The notes: generated from the sequence alone by a model not told the origin. A stretch of DNA of 64,000 bases from Paraburkholderia eburnea (GCF_002917095.1 NZ_PQGA01000002.1:1-64000), one strand, 5' to 3'; numbered from the stretch's first letter, positions 34,776-44,240 are shown. Numbers and translations are program-made.

Positions 34776-36170
34776 TCACGCAGCCTTGCCGGTTTGCGCG
34801 GCGAGATAGCGGTCGATGGCGTGCGCCGCGACCTTGCCGTCCTGCACCGCCTGCACGGTGAGATCGGTCGCGCCGTGGCCCGCGCAATCGCCGCCTGCCC
34901 AGACGCCTGCAAGCGACGTCGCGCCATCGGCATCGACGGCGATACGCGCGCCGCCGTCGCTCGATTGCAGCGCTTCCAGTCCGGCGGGCAAGAGCTTTTG
35001 ACCGATCGCCTTCAGCACCATATCCGCTTCGATGCGTTCGATCTCGCCGCTTCCCTGCAACGCGCCGCTGGCGTCGAGCGCCACACGCTCGAATTCGACG
35101 GCGTGCACCGCTTCCTGGCCCACGATGCGCACAGGCTTCATCCACTCCACGATCGTCACGCCTTGCTGGCGTGCGAATTCCTGCTCGGCCCACGTCGCGC
35201 TCATCTGCGCGCTGCCGCGCCGATAGGCGAGCGTGACGTGCTCCGCGCCCAGCTTGCGGCTTTGCACGGCGGCGTCGATGGCGGTATTGCCGCCGCCGAT
35301 CACCACCACGCGGCGGCCCACGGGCAGCGCGGCAAGATCGTCCGCTTCGCGCAGTTGCGCGATGAAGTCCACCGCGTCGCGCACGCCGTCGAGCGCTTCG
35401 CCTTCGATCTTCAGCGCATGGGTGCCACCTAGCCCGATGCCGATGAACACGGCGTCGAATTCGTCACGCAGTGCATCGAGCGTGACATCGCGGCCCAGTT
35501 GTCGGCCCTGCTTCAATTCGATGCCGCCGATGGACAGCAGCCACGCGACTTCGCGCTGGGCGAAATCGTCCACTGTTTTGTACGCGGCGATCCCGTATTC
35601 GTTGAGGCCGCCTGGCTTTTCGTTCGCATCGAAGACGGTGACGTTATGTCCTGCGAGCGCAAGCGTATGCGCGCACGCCAGCCCCGCAGGCCCGGCGCCG
35701 ATCACGGCGACGCTGCGGCCGGTTTCGCTCGTGCGATGAAAGAGCGGCGTGGCGCCAGCAGCTTCGCGCGCCATCTGGAAGTCGGTCGCGTGGCGTTGCA
35801 GCGCGCCGATCTGAACTGGTTCGCCATCCTGATGATTTCTCACGCAGGCGCCTTCGCAGAGAATTTCGGTCGGGCACACGCGCGAGCACATGCCGCCCAG
35901 CGGATTCGCGCTCAGGATATCGCGCGCGGCGCCCTTGAGGTTACCGTTGCCGATCTTGCGGATAAAGCTGGGAATATCGATGCCGGTGGGGCAGGCCGCG
36001 ACGCAGGGCGCGTCGTAACAGTAGTGACAGCGATCGGCGGCGATCACGGCTGCGTTGGCGGAAAGCGGCGCAGCGACATCGGCGAACTGGCAGCCCAGCT
36101 CTTCGGCGCTGAGGCGTCCAGCGGCGATGCCTTGAGTGGCACGCGTATTGTTTTTAACGGAGTGGGACAT
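34776..36170 (-). CDS. preT: NAD-dependent dihydropyrimidine dehydrogenase, subunit PreT
   Basis: The 464-residue NAD(P)H/FAD subunit passes electrons to PreA. The N-terminal Fe-S domain has CHYCYDAPCVAACPTGID and MCSRVCPTEILCEGACV. The FAD motif is VAVIGAGPAGLACAHTLALA and the NAD motif VVVIGGGNTAIDAAVQSRKL. Start ATG 36170 lies after AAGGAGCATCCGG, and a 16-residue longer form to 36218 is rejected. Glutamate synthase small subunits are similar, but adjacency to preA settles the role. Confidence 0.94.
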   Translation of the reverse strand: MSHSVKNNTRATQGIAAGRLSAEELGCQFADVAAPLSANAAVIAADRCHYCYDAPCVAACPTGIDIPSFIRKIGNGNLKGAARDILSANPLGGMCSRVCPTEILCEGACVRNHQDGEPVQIGALQRHATDFQMAREAAGATPLFHRTSETGRSVAVIGAGPAGLACAHTLALAGHNVTVFDANEKPGGLNEYGIAAYKTVDDFAQREVAWLLSIGGIELKQGRQLGRDVTLDALRDEFDAVFIGIGLGGTHALKIEGEALDGVRDAVDFIAQLREADDLAALPVGRRVVVIGGGNTAIDAAVQSRKLGAEHVTLAYRRGSAQMSATWAEQEFARQQGVTIVEWMKPVRIVGQEAVHAVEFERVALDASGALQGSGEIERIEADMVLKAIGQKLLPAGLEALQSSDGGARIAVDADGATSLAGVWAGGDCAGHGATDLTVQAVQDGKVAAHAIDRYLAAQTGKAA

Positions 36171-36287
36171 CCGGATGCTCCTTGCGAGGCAAAACACGGG
36201 TCCGCCGGCTGCGCGCAAAGCGGCAGCCGGTACGTGGGGAACGGGTTTTTATGGCGTTATGTCTTCAAGCGGGCGGCCAAACCTGGC

Positions 36288-37553
36288 TCAGCCCGGCTCG
36301 CTCGCGCGTTCGAGCATCGCATGCAGCAACACGTTCGCGCCGGCCTCGATCCATTCCTGGGTCGCGTCCTCGATTTCGTTGTGGCTGATGCCGTCGATGC
36401 ACGGCACGAACACCATCGACGTCGGCGCGACCGTCGCCAGATAGCAGGCATCGTGGCCCGCACCCGAAACCATGTCGCGGTTCGAGTAGCCGAAGCGCTC
36501 GGCGGCGGCGCGCACAGACTTCACGCAGGCCTTGTCGAACGGCACGGGCGCGTAATAGAAAATCTGCTCGACTTCGGCTTCCAGCTTGCCTTGTTCGACG
36601 ATCTTCGCGATGCCTTCGCGCAGTTCCGCATCCATCTTCGCAAGCACTTCGTCCAGAGGGTGACGGAAGTCGATGGTGAAGAACACGCGTCCCGGAATCA
36701 CGTTGCGCGAGTTCGGATGGACCTGCATCATGCCGACGGTCGCGCACGCGAGCGGCGCGTGACGCAGGCCGATTTCATTGACGAGCTGCACGACGCGCGA
36801 AGCGCCCAGCAGCGCGTCGCGACGGCGCGGCATCGGCGTGGGACCGGCATGCGCTTCCTGACCCGTTAGCACAACTTCATACCAGCGCTGACCTTGCGCG
36901 TCCGTCACCACGCCGATGGTTTTATTTTCCGCTTCGAGAATCGGCCCCTGTTCGATGTGCAATTCGAACGCCGCGTGAATTTTGCGGCCGCCGCATGGCA
37001 GATCGCCCGCGTAACCGATGCGCTTGAGTTCCTCGCCGATGGTCTTGCCGTCCACGTCCTTGCGCGACAGGCCGTAATCGAGCGTGAACACGCCCGCGAA
37101 TACGCCCGAGGCCACCATCGCGGGCGCGAAGCGCGAACCTTCCTCGTTGGTCCAGATCACGGTTTCGATGGGATGTTCGGTTTCGATGCCGTGGTCGTTG
37201 AGCGCGCGGATCACTTCGAGACCGCCGAGCACGCCATAGATGCCGTCGAAGCGCCCGCCCGTGGGCTGCGAATCCGCGTGCGAGCCGGTCATCACGGGCG
37301 GCAGCTCGTTGTTGCGGCCCGCGCGGCGCATGAACACGTTGCCCATCTGATCGACGCTCACTGTGCAGCCCGCTTCCTCGGCCCATTTGACGATGAGATC
37401 GCGGCCCTGTTTGTCGAGGTCCGTGAGCGCGAGACGGCACACACCGCCCTTGGGCGTCGCGCCGATCTTCGCCATCTCCATCAGACTGTCCCAGAGACGC
37501 TGGCCATTCACGTGAATCGCGGTGGTCAGCGCGGCTTCGCTTACTACGTTCAT
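36288..37553 (-). CDS. hyuC: Beta-ureidopropionase / N-carbamoyl amino acid amidohydrolase (M20 family)
   Basis: The 421-residue metal-dependent amidohydrolase releases beta-alanine or beta-aminoisobutyrate with CO2 and ammonia. M20 features are MTGSHADSQPTGGRFDGIYG near residue 76, WTNEEGSRFAPAM near 123 and the late SGAGHDACYLA. CAGGAGAGCACGC precedes ATG 37553. It is the first gene of the pyrimidine operon and faces the TetR regulator. N-carbamoyl-L-amino acid hydrolases are close relatives. Context decides for beta-ureidopropionase. Confidence 0.92.
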   Translation of the reverse strand: MNVVSEAALTTAIHVNGQRLWDSLMEMAKIGATPKGGVCRLALTDLDKQGRDLIVKWAEEAGCTVSVDQMGNVFMRRAGRNNELPPVMTGSHADSQPTGGRFDGIYGVLGGLEVIRALNDHGIETEHPIETVIWTNEEGSRFAPAMVASGVFAGVFTLDYGLSRKDVDGKTIGEELKRIGYAGDLPCGGRKIHAAFELHIEQGPILEAENKTIGVVTDAQGQRWYEVVLTGQEAHAGPTPMPRRRDALLGASRVVQLVNEIGLRHAPLACATVGMMQVHPNSRNVIPGRVFFTIDFRHPLDEVLAKMDAELREGIAKIVEQGKLEAEVEQIFYYAPVPFDKACVKSVRAAAERFGYSNRDMVSGAGHDACYLATVAPTSMVFVPCIDGISHNEIEDATQEWIEAGANVLLHAMLERASEPG

Positions 37554-37991
37554 GCGTGCTCTCCTGTCAATGTTCGACTGGGCGGTGCAGCGCGACTCGG
37601 CTTGTTTGCGAAAGGCCGTTGTGGGGATCGCGACTGCTGTTGTTTCCATCAAACGTGTTCATGAAGCGTGCATCGGCGCCATCGTCTGGGGCGTCTTGCG
37701 CGAAGTCGGTGCATGCGCTCGACGCTCATTCGGAGCGATGATTCCCGCTCTCCGAATCCTGTCCGATTGGACAGGTTGTAGGCCATAAACTTTGGGAATT
37801 CAATGCGGTAATACGAGCGAAAAGCGTGCCATCGATGTTGCAGTGCGCGAAAAATCGCGTTCGGCACGCAGGTTTACCCGAGGATTCGTCACGCGCCGGA
37901 CCACGTTGCACGTGCCGCGTGTCTACAATGAAACCGGCGTTGCTTTGCGCGATGACTTTGCGATGCCTTCACTTCCGGACGGACCGATGCC
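37554..37991. other. Divergent control region of the pyrimidine operon
   Basis: This 438-bp gene-free spacer separates hyuC (left) from the TetR regulator (right). It is more AT-rich than the flanking genes and contains the palindrome at 37758-37775. I see no open frame with coding character. Confidence 0.5.
37758..37775. promoter_or_regulatory. 18-bp palindromic operator, candidate RutR-like site
   Basis: CCTGTCC and GGACAGG are perfect 7-bp arms around GATT. The site is about 205 bp from the hyuC start and 216 bp from the TetR start. Symmetry, length and position fit a TetR-family dimer site controlling both directions. Confidence 0.65.
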
Positions 37992-38717
37992 ATGCGCGAC
38001 GACGACACGAACACGCCAGCCGCGAACCTTGCACTGCGCCAGAGCGCGAACGCACGCGAGGACCAGGACGCGACATCTAAAGACGCCAGGCCACGCCGCA
38101 AGGCGTCGATCCGCGCGTCGAACGAATCGCATCTGCTGGCGTGCGCGGAAGCCGTGTTCGCCGAACGTGGTTTCGAAGGCGCGAGCACCGCGCTGATCGC
38201 CGAGCGCGCGGGCCTGCCCAAGGCGAATCTGCATTACTACTTCCCGACCAAACTTTCGCTTTACTGGCGCGTGCTGGACGATCTGTTCGAGGAGTGGAAC
38301 GCGGCAGCCAGTACCTTCGACGCGAGCGACGATCCTGCCCAGGCAATCGGCGGCTATGTGCGCGCGAAGATGGCGCTCTCGCGTCGCCGGCCGCTGGGCT
38401 CGAAGGTGTGGGCCAACGAAATCATCAGCGGTGCGACGCACATGCAGGACATTCTTCTGAAGCGCGTGAAGCCGTGGATGGAGTCGCGCGTGACGCTGAT
38501 CGAGCGCTGGATCGAGGAAGGTCTGCTTGCGCCCGTCGAGCCTAGAACGCTGCTCTTCATGATCTGGGCGACCACGCAGCACTACGCGGATTTCGAGGCG
38601 CAGATTCGCGCGCTCGCGGGCAAGCGCGCGTTGTCGGCGGCAAGCTTCGAGACGACGACCGAGGAGGTCGTCAAGATGATTCTACGGGCGAGCGGGGCGC
38701 GCTCGCCGCACGCGTAG
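37992..38717 (+). CDS. TetR family regulator (RutR-like)
   Basis: The 241-residue protein has about 40 polar N-terminal residues, then a TetR helix-turn-helix (LLACAEAVFAERGFEGASTA, LIAERAGLPKANLHYYFPTK). The C-terminal domain is of the YcdC/RutR type (GSKVWANEIISGATHMQDIL, then LLFMIWATTQHYADFEAQI). RutR senses uracil and controls pyrimidine use, which suits the divergent reductive pyrimidine operon. The effector is inferred to be uracil, thymine or a downstream product. Confidence 0.88.
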   Translation: MRDDDTNTPAANLALRQSANAREDQDATSKDARPRRKASIRASNESHLLACAEAVFAERGFEGASTALIAERAGLPKANLHYYFPTKLSLYWRVLDDLFEEWNAAASTFDASDDPAQAIGGYVRAKMALSRRRPLGSKVWANEIISGATHMQDILLKRVKPWMESRVTLIERWIEEGLLAPVEPRTLLFMIWATTQHYADFEAQIRALAGKRALSAASFETTTEEVVKMILRASGARSPHA

Positions 38718-38758
38718 TTGATTCGCGGATCGATCCGCGAATTGATTGGGATGACGAA

Positions 38759-39241
38759 TCAAACCTGCATCGACGCCACGTCCTTCATGCAGCGCAAGGC
38801 GAACATCGAACGGCTGTGGCGGATGCTGGAGATGCGATAGAGCTTCTCGCGCAGGAAGCGCTCATAGCCTGCCGTACCGTCCACGGCCACCTTGATCCAG
38901 TAGTCGTATTCGCCCGAGACCAGATACGCCTCCAGCACTTCGGGCAATGCCGCGAGTTCGGAGCCGAAGCGCGCGAGCGCGTCGTCCTCATGCCGATCGA
39001 GCGTGACTTCCAGAATCACGATATCGGCGAAACCCAGCTTGCGCTGATTCACCAGTGCCACATAGCCGTCGATATAGCCGTCGGCTTCGAGCTGGCGCGT
39101 GCGGTTCCAGCAGGCCGTGGTGGACATGCCGACCTGTTCGGCCAGTTCGGCGTTGGACAGTCGCGCGTTCTGCTGCAGCGCGCGCAGGATCTTGCGGTCC
39201 TGGTTGTCGAGGGGTTTGGGCTGGCGTTCGCGGGTGCTCAT
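38759..39241 (-). CDS. Lrp/AsnC family regulator
   Basis: The 160-residue regulator has an AsnC-type helix-turn-helix (LDNQDRKILRALQQNARLSN, AELAEQVGMSTTACWNRTRQ) and a RAM ligand domain (DIVILEVTLDRH, then LVSGEYDYWIKVAV). Such proteins bind amino acids. It is encoded divergently from the LysE exporter gene, the common arrangement in which the regulator induces export of an excess amino acid. Confidence 0.92.
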   Translation of the reverse strand: MSTRERQPKPLDNQDRKILRALQQNARLSNAELAEQVGMSTTACWNRTRQLEADGYIDGYVALVNQRKLGFADIVILEVTLDRHEDDALARFGSELAALPEVLEAYLVSGEYDYWIKVAVDGTAGYERFLREKLYRISSIRHSRSMFALRCMKDVASMQV

Positions 39242-39640
39242 GGTGAAAAAGAATCTTGTACAGGGAACGTCGATTTTATCGGAAGGAGATTCCGCATTGG
39301 CGGGGTTTTTCCCGGAAAACAGGAAGCTAATCCCGGCCCAATCCCGGTATATTTTTCACATGCCTTCTCGTCCGGCACGACCCACGCGGCCACCTCCCCG
39401 CGTCGGGGCGCGCCGCCGCAGCCACAAGCCGCGGTGGACCGTCTGAGCCGATCCTTCGCTGCACCCTGCGGCGGCTATCGGGCGCGGCGCGCGATTATCT
39501 CGCGGCCTGCGGCGTCCGATCGGGCGAGTGGCATTTGAAAGCCGCGCTTCTGCGCGGTTTTTTGTTGCCGATTTTCCGTGGCCGCGCCGCTTTATCGGGC
39601 TGCCGCTTCCATTCACACGCCTTCGCCTGAACTTCCGGAC
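39242..39640. other. lrp/lysE spacer with repeats and leader-like segment
   Basis: There is no gene in these 399 bp. Near lrp there is an imperfect palindrome around CCCGG (39306-39320) and two direct copies of AATCCCGG (39329-39336, 39340-39347), followed by the -10-like TATATT at 39348-39353. These may be Lrp-type sites plus a rightward promoter. A GC-rich segment then ends in an intrinsic terminator (39542) about 78 bp before lysE, so this may be an attenuated leader or a small RNA. Confidence 0.45.
39542..39563 (+). terminator. Intrinsic terminator in the lysE leader
   Basis: The 6-bp stem CCGCGC / GCGCGG with loop TTCT is followed by a T6 run (39558-39563). No rightward gene lies just upstream of it, so it ends either an untranslated leader (attenuation of lysE) or a small RNA. 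Confidence 0.65.
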
Positions 39641-40273
39641 ATGTCGCTCCAGCTGTATTTGTCGTTTCTCGCCGCCGCACTGGTTCTCGTCTACACCCCC
39701 GGTCCCGTCAACGTGCTCACGATGAGCCAGGCGCTGCACGCCGGCTGGCGTCGCGCGCTGCCCTGCGTCTGGGGCGGCACGCTCGCCGTGCTGCTGCAAC
39801 TCGTGTTGACGGCGCTCTGCCTGAATTCGCTGCTGCTCATTAGTGAGCACTCGCTCACGGTGCTGCGCTGGGTCGGGGCGGCTTATCTGGTGTGGCTCGG
39901 CTGCAAGCAGTGGCGCAGCCGGACGCTCGGTGGGCCTGAAGAAGGCGAAATGGCGGAGCCGGCGCTCACTTCGCATCGCGATCTGTTCTGGCGCGGGTTC
40001 GCGACCTCGGGGCTCAATCCGAAGACGCTACTGTTCTTTCCGTCGTTTTTCCCGCAATTCATCAGCGCCGACGCGGCCTGGGGCGCGAATCGCCAGTATC
40101 TGGTGCTGGCGGCGACCTTCGCCGTGCTGTTCGCGGGCGGCGTGGCGTCGATGGCGCTGTTTTCGCACCGCCTGCGCCATGTGCTGCAACGCCCGCGCCG
40201 TCTGCGCGCGGTCAATCGCCTGATGGGCAGTCTGCTGGTGGGGATGGGGGCAATGATGGCGGGGCTGCGCTAA
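39641..40273 (+). CDS. LysE family amino acid exporter
   Basis: The 210-residue inner-membrane translocator of the LysE/RhtB family has about six helices. It opens LYLSFLAAALVLVYTPGPVN with the conserved GP motif. LLLISEHSLTVLRWVGAAYL is helix 3, and FATSGLNPKTLLFFPSFFPQ is the second conserved block. ATG 39641 starts right before the first helix, and an upstream in-frame start at 39578 adds 21 residues of leader. The exported amino acid is unknown. Confidence 0.88.
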   Translation: MSLQLYLSFLAAALVLVYTPGPVNVLTMSQALHAGWRRALPCVWGGTLAVLLQLVLTALCLNSLLLISEHSLTVLRWVGAAYLVWLGCKQWRSRTLGGPEEGEMAEPALTSHRDLFWRGFATSGLNPKTLLFFPSFFPQFISADAAWGANRQYLVLAATFAVLFAGGVASMALFSHRLRHVLQRPRRLRAVNRLMGSLLVGMGAMMAGLR

Positions 40274-40318
40274 ACCTGCATTCCGCGCGATGCCCCGTCC
40301 TGCCCCGTGAGATTCGCG

Positions 40319-41347
40319 TCAGGGGGCCGTCGTGGCCGCCGAAGTTTGCGCCGCCGTGGCTGCCGAAGCCGCCGCAGGCGCCGTCGCGACGCTCTGGCTT
40401 GCCGCGTGATCGGCGGCGGCAACCGGGGCGCTGGCCGGGGCAGCAGCACTAGCCGCGCTGGCCGCCGCCGCAGCAGCGGGGACGACCGGCGCGAGCAGCG
40501 TCGCCGTGGCGGCGGGCGCTACCGGCATGACCGCATGCACGGCGCTTGTCGTTTGCGCCGCTTGTGCCGTTTGTAGCGCTTGCATCGGCTGAATCGGTTG
40601 CATCGCGCCCAGCACCGGCGTCGCGGGCAGCGCGTCGGTGTGGGCCACCGCCGCGCCCGTCGCAGCAGCGGCAACCGCCGCCGCAGGCGAGGCGGACATT
40701 CCCGGCGTCGCCACGCCAGGCGCGCCGGCATTGGCCATCGCCGTGACCGGCTCCAGACTCGGCGGCAAAGGCGTGATCTTGATCGCGCCGCTGCCGGGCA
40801 CGGGTTCGCTCCTCGCGACCGTGTTCAGATAGCGGCCGACCAGATCGAAGAAGCGCGTGTAGAACGCACCCGACTGGATCGTCTCGCTCGACACCTTCAC
40901 CATCTCGTCGCTATTCGAGCGGATCGGCAGCGACACCGACCCCAGAATCGACAAACCGACGCTCGCCGACGTGTCGCTCTTCTTGAGCGCATAGCCGTTC
41001 TGCACGGCGTTCACGTAGACCATGCTGGTGTTGGACGCATCGGCCATGGTACAGACCACGTGCACTTCCACGACGATGTGCTGATCGCTCGTCGGCTGGA
41101 AGTTCTTGGTGGCGTCGACGGTGTCGTTGTGCGTCATCGTCGTCATGTAGCCCTGGCTCAGCAGCGCGCGGCGCGAGGCCTCGCAGGCATCGGCGCTGGC
41201 GTAGCTGAAATTGCGCGAGAACGGGCTTGGCGCGCTGCTCAGCAACTGGTCATCCTGAAACTTGTTGGGCTTCGCAGACGAGCAGGCGCCGAGCGCGGCA
41301 ACCAGCGGAATCAGCAGGAACGGGGTAACTCTGAAAAAACGGGGCAT
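40319..41347 (-). CDS. DUF2242 lipoprotein with Ala-rich tail
   Basis: The 342-residue lipoprotein has a signal FLLIPLVAALGAC with the lipidated cysteine at about C22. Residues 40-185 form a DUF2242 domain (FSYASADACEASRRALLSQG, then VVEVHVVCTMADASNTSMVY). From about 200 on, the chain is alanine/valine/proline-rich low complexity with QPIQPMQALQTAQAAQ-type repeats, probably disordered. Function is unknown. The gene converges with lysE (45-bp gap). Confidence 0.85.
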   Translation of the reverse strand: MPRFFRVTPFLLIPLVAALGACSSAKPNKFQDDQLLSSAPSPFSRNFSYASADACEASRRALLSQGYMTTMTHNDTVDATKNFQPTSDQHIVVEVHVVCTMADASNTSMVYVNAVQNGYALKKSDTSASVGLSILGSVSLPIRSNSDEMVKVSSETIQSGAFYTRFFDLVGRYLNTVARSEPVPGSGAIKITPLPPSLEPVTAMANAGAPGVATPGMSASPAAAVAAAATGAAVAHTDALPATPVLGAMQPIQPMQALQTAQAAQTTSAVHAVMPVAPAATATLLAPVVPAAAAAASAASAAAPASAPVAAADHAASQSVATAPAAASAATAAQTSAATTAP

Positions 41348-41561
41348 GTTGGGTGCAAACGGGGCGGCGTTCGAGACACAAGCTCATATAACGAACGACC
41401 GGCAAACCAGTGGACGGCATGCATTGTAGTTCGGTTCGGGCTTGCACGACCGAATGCTCTTTCACCCCCGACCCTTAAAGGGCGCAAAGCCCCGTCTGAC
41501 GGGCGGTGGCGCTCCGCGGCGAACCGCACTTGCAGCATCGAAAAAATTTGGCGGAGCAAAA

Positions 41562-41593
41562 ACGGCGAGCGCCCCTTGCGGGACGCTCGCCGT
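41562..41593 (-). terminator. Intrinsic terminator of the APC permease gene
   Basis: Perfect 10-bp arms ACGGCGAGCG / CGCTCGCCGT surround a 12-nt loop. In the leftward direction the stem is followed by a T-rich TTTTTGC. It lies 45 bp after the permease stop codon. Confidence 0.85.
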
Positions 41594-41637
41594 TTGCTTT
41601 GGCGCCAGGCGCGAGAAGCGCGCTGGCCAACGTCGGC

Positions 41638-42990
41638 TTAGACAGCCATTTCCGGCGGCGCGCGGCGGAAGCAGCGCGTGATCCAGCCGAGATAGGCGAG
41701 ACCGAGCACGAACCAGATTACGCCCAGGACGATCGCCGTCTTTTCGAGGCTGCACAGCAGCCAGATATCGGTGACGGCGCCGATCAGCGGGAACACCACG
41801 CCGCCCATGAAGCCGAAGCCGCGCGAACCGGCCGCGCCGCTGAAGTACTGGCGGATCACACACAGGTTCACCGACGTGAACGCGAGGAACGCGCCGAAGT
41901 TGATGAACGAGGTGGACGTGGCCACATCGAGCTTCAGTGCGATCAGGCCGACGATACCGGCGATCAGGATGTTGATCGCGGGCGTGCGGAAGCGCGGGTG
42001 GATGTAGCCGAAGATCGACTTGGGCAGCACTTCGTCGCGGCCCATCGCATAGAGCAGACGGCCCACGCTTGCCTGCGCCGAGATGCCCGAGGCGAACTGC
42101 GCGAGGATCAGGCCAGCCAGGAAGATCGTCACGAAGATATCGCCGCCAACTTTACGGGCGATTTCGAACGCAGCCGAATCCGGATCCTTGAACACCGCAC
42201 CCGGATGCGCGAGTTGCAGCGTGTACGCGGCGATCACGAAGATCGCGCCGCCCACCAGCGCGATCAGCACGATGGCGCGCGGGATGGTCTTTTCAGGTTC
42301 GATGGTTTCTTCGGTCAGCGTCGACACGGCGTCGAAGCCGAGGTACGAGTACGCGGCGATCGCCGCGCCCGCCATCGTGGCCGACAGCGGCACGTGCGGC
42401 TGGAAGAACGGCTGCACGGTCAGCAGGCTGCCCGCATTCGCCGCCGACACGTAGTGGCAGCACAGCACCACGAACATCGCGACAATCGCCAGTTGCACGA
42501 CCATCAGCACGATGTTGAAGCGCGCGGCCAACTGGATGCCGAGCACGTTCAGGCCGCTGGTGAGCACGATGAACGCGACGATCCAGACCCACGCGGGCAC
42601 GCTCGGGAACGCGGCGCCCAGATAGGCCGCGCCGATCAGCCAGATCACCATCGGCAGGAAGAAGTAGTCGAGCAGCGTGGCCCAACCGATCATGAAGCCC
42701 AGGTGCGCGTTGAAGCTCTTGCGCGTGTAGGTGTAGGCGGAGCCGGCCACCGGAAAGAGGCGTGCGAGCTTGCCGTAGCTCAGCGCCGTGAAGACGATGG
42801 CGACGAGCGCGATCAGGTAGGCGAGCGCGGCCGTGTCCTGACTCGCGCCGGCGAGCACGCCGTAGGTACCGTAGACGATCAGCGGCGCCATGTAGGCGAG
42901 GCCGAACAGCAGCACGGACGGCAGGCCGAGGGTGCGCTTGAGATGGTGTTCTCGTGCGCCAGCGGCGGCGGGCGGTGAGGATGGCTTCAT
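41638..42990 (-). CDS. APC family amino acid permease
   Basis: The 450-residue inner-membrane transporter has about 12 helices. Helix 1 is LPSVLLFGLAYMAPLIVYGT, with the unwound stretch typical of APC proteins. It also has GSAYTYTRKSFNAHLGFMIG and YSYLGFDAVSTLTEETIEPE. It lies 295 bp downstream of an amidase gene on the same strand, and a LuxR regulator is divergent. The cargo is probably an amino acid or amide-derived compound. The start ATG 42990 follows GGAGACACCTGC. Confidence 0.91.
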   Translation of the reverse strand: MKPSSPPAAAGAREHHLKRTLGLPSVLLFGLAYMAPLIVYGTYGVLAGASQDTAALAYLIALVAIVFTALSYGKLARLFPVAGSAYTYTRKSFNAHLGFMIGWATLLDYFFLPMVIWLIGAAYLGAAFPSVPAWVWIVAFIVLTSGLNVLGIQLAARFNIVLMVVQLAIVAMFVVLCCHYVSAANAGSLLTVQPFFQPHVPLSATMAGAAIAAYSYLGFDAVSTLTEETIEPEKTIPRAIVLIALVGGAIFVIAAYTLQLAHPGAVFKDPDSAAFEIARKVGGDIFVTIFLAGLILAQFASGISAQASVGRLLYAMGRDEVLPKSIFGYIHPRFRTPAINILIAGIVGLIALKLDVATSTSFINFGAFLAFTSVNLCVIRQYFSGAAGSRGFGFMGGVVFPLIGAVTDIWLLCSLEKTAIVLGVIWFVLGLAYLGWITRCFRRAPPEMAV

Positions 42991-43285
42991 GATGCAGGTG
43001 TCTCCAAAGTGCTGCGGGTGTGGGTTGCGCTAACTCGCGTGGCCGTGGCCTGCGAATCGGGGGCAAACGTGCGGCGCGCGTTCTCCCTGCGTTGCGCGCC
43101 TGGTATTTCAATTCGACTTCGCGATTCGTTTCGGTGTCCGAATCACTGGATGCTGCTTGCCGGAGCCACCGTCCCTCTTCGTCTGGCGCGAAGGGGGAGC
43201 GTCGCCGGCAAAACAATACTGCGGGGACCGGATCGATAAACGCAGTGCGTGCGTCATCGATCCAGGGCAGGGCGATCTGGCTGAA

Positions 43286-44116
43286 TCAGCGCGTGCGCGG
43301 ACGGATATTGAGCGAACGGCGTCCCTGGGCGTCGTTTTCGTCGACGAGATTGAGCGCGATGCGCGCGTCGTGCAGATAGCTGTAGTGCTCGCGGCTTTGC
43401 GCGAGCAGCGCGCGGTCGGCGCTCACGCACAGCACCGCGTCTTCGTCTTTCAGCTCGGCCAGCACATCGCCGAACGGGCTCACGAGCGCCGATTCACCGG
43501 GGAACGTGAGGTTGTCGTCGCCCGCGCCGACGCGGTTCACCAGCGCGGCAAACATCTGGTTCTCCTGCGCGCGCGCGACGATCGCGCGGCGGTGCACCGG
43601 ACCGAACGGGTCCATGTTGCCGTTGGTGACGACCAGCATTTCCGCGCCGAGCGAGCCGACCGCACGCGCGGATTCGGGAAACTCGATGTCGTAGCAGATC
43701 AGCAGGCCGACGGTCATGCCTTTGAATTCGCAGACCTCGAAGCGCTCGCCGGGCGTGAAGACGCCGACGTCGGTGGCCCACAGGTGCGTCTTGCGATAGC
43801 GCAGGGCGATGTCGCCGCGCTCGTCGATCAGGACCGTGGTGTTGTAGAAGCGCTCGCCGTCGCGTTCGGCGAGGCCCACGGCGACGGCCATATTGGCGGC
43901 GCGCGCGGCGTCGCGCACGGCGGACAGCGACGGGCCGGACAGCGTCTCGGCGATGTCGCGCACGTTCTCCCGCGTGGGGAAACCGGTGAGGGTGGCTTCG
44001 GGGAAGACCATCAGGTCGGTGCCCGCGCGGCGCTGGCCGATCGCGTCGATCGTGCGCGCCAGGTTCGGGGCGACGGCGCCGTCCACGAGGGGGATTTGCG
44101 CGAGTTCGAGTTGCAT
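43286..44116 (-). CDS. Carbon-nitrogen hydrolase (nitrilase superfamily amidase)
   Basis: This 276-residue enzyme has an intact catalytic triad: Glu in MVFPEATLTGFP (about E40), Lys in RYRKTHLW (about K109) and Cys in LLICYDIEFPES (about C141). Members hydrolyse aliphatic or omega-amides, and the substrate is not assignable here. ATG 44116 follows GGAGACAAGC, and a slightly longer form to 44128 is less likely. It is divergent from the LuxR-type regulator at 44273, with a palindrome between them. Confidence 0.9.
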   Translation of the reverse strand: MQLELAQIPLVDGAVAPNLARTIDAIGQRRAGTDLMVFPEATLTGFPTRENVRDIAETLSGPSLSAVRDAARAANMAVAVGLAERDGERFYNTTVLIDERGDIALRYRKTHLWATDVGVFTPGERFEVCEFKGMTVGLLICYDIEFPESARAVGSLGAEMLVVTNGNMDPFGPVHRRAIVARAQENQMFAALVNRVGAGDDNLTFPGESALVSPFGDVLAELKDEDAVLCVSADRALLAQSREHYSYLHDARIALNLVDENDAQGRRSLNIRPRTR

Positions 44117-44240
44117 GCTTGTCTCCAAAAGCGTCTCAATCTTTCAGGCTCTGCGGCGGTAGTGCTTCGATGTTGCTTGGTAATTGGCCGCGCGAGCGTC
44201 TGGAGCGGCTATTATCACCACGTTATTTTTGTCCAGGAAT

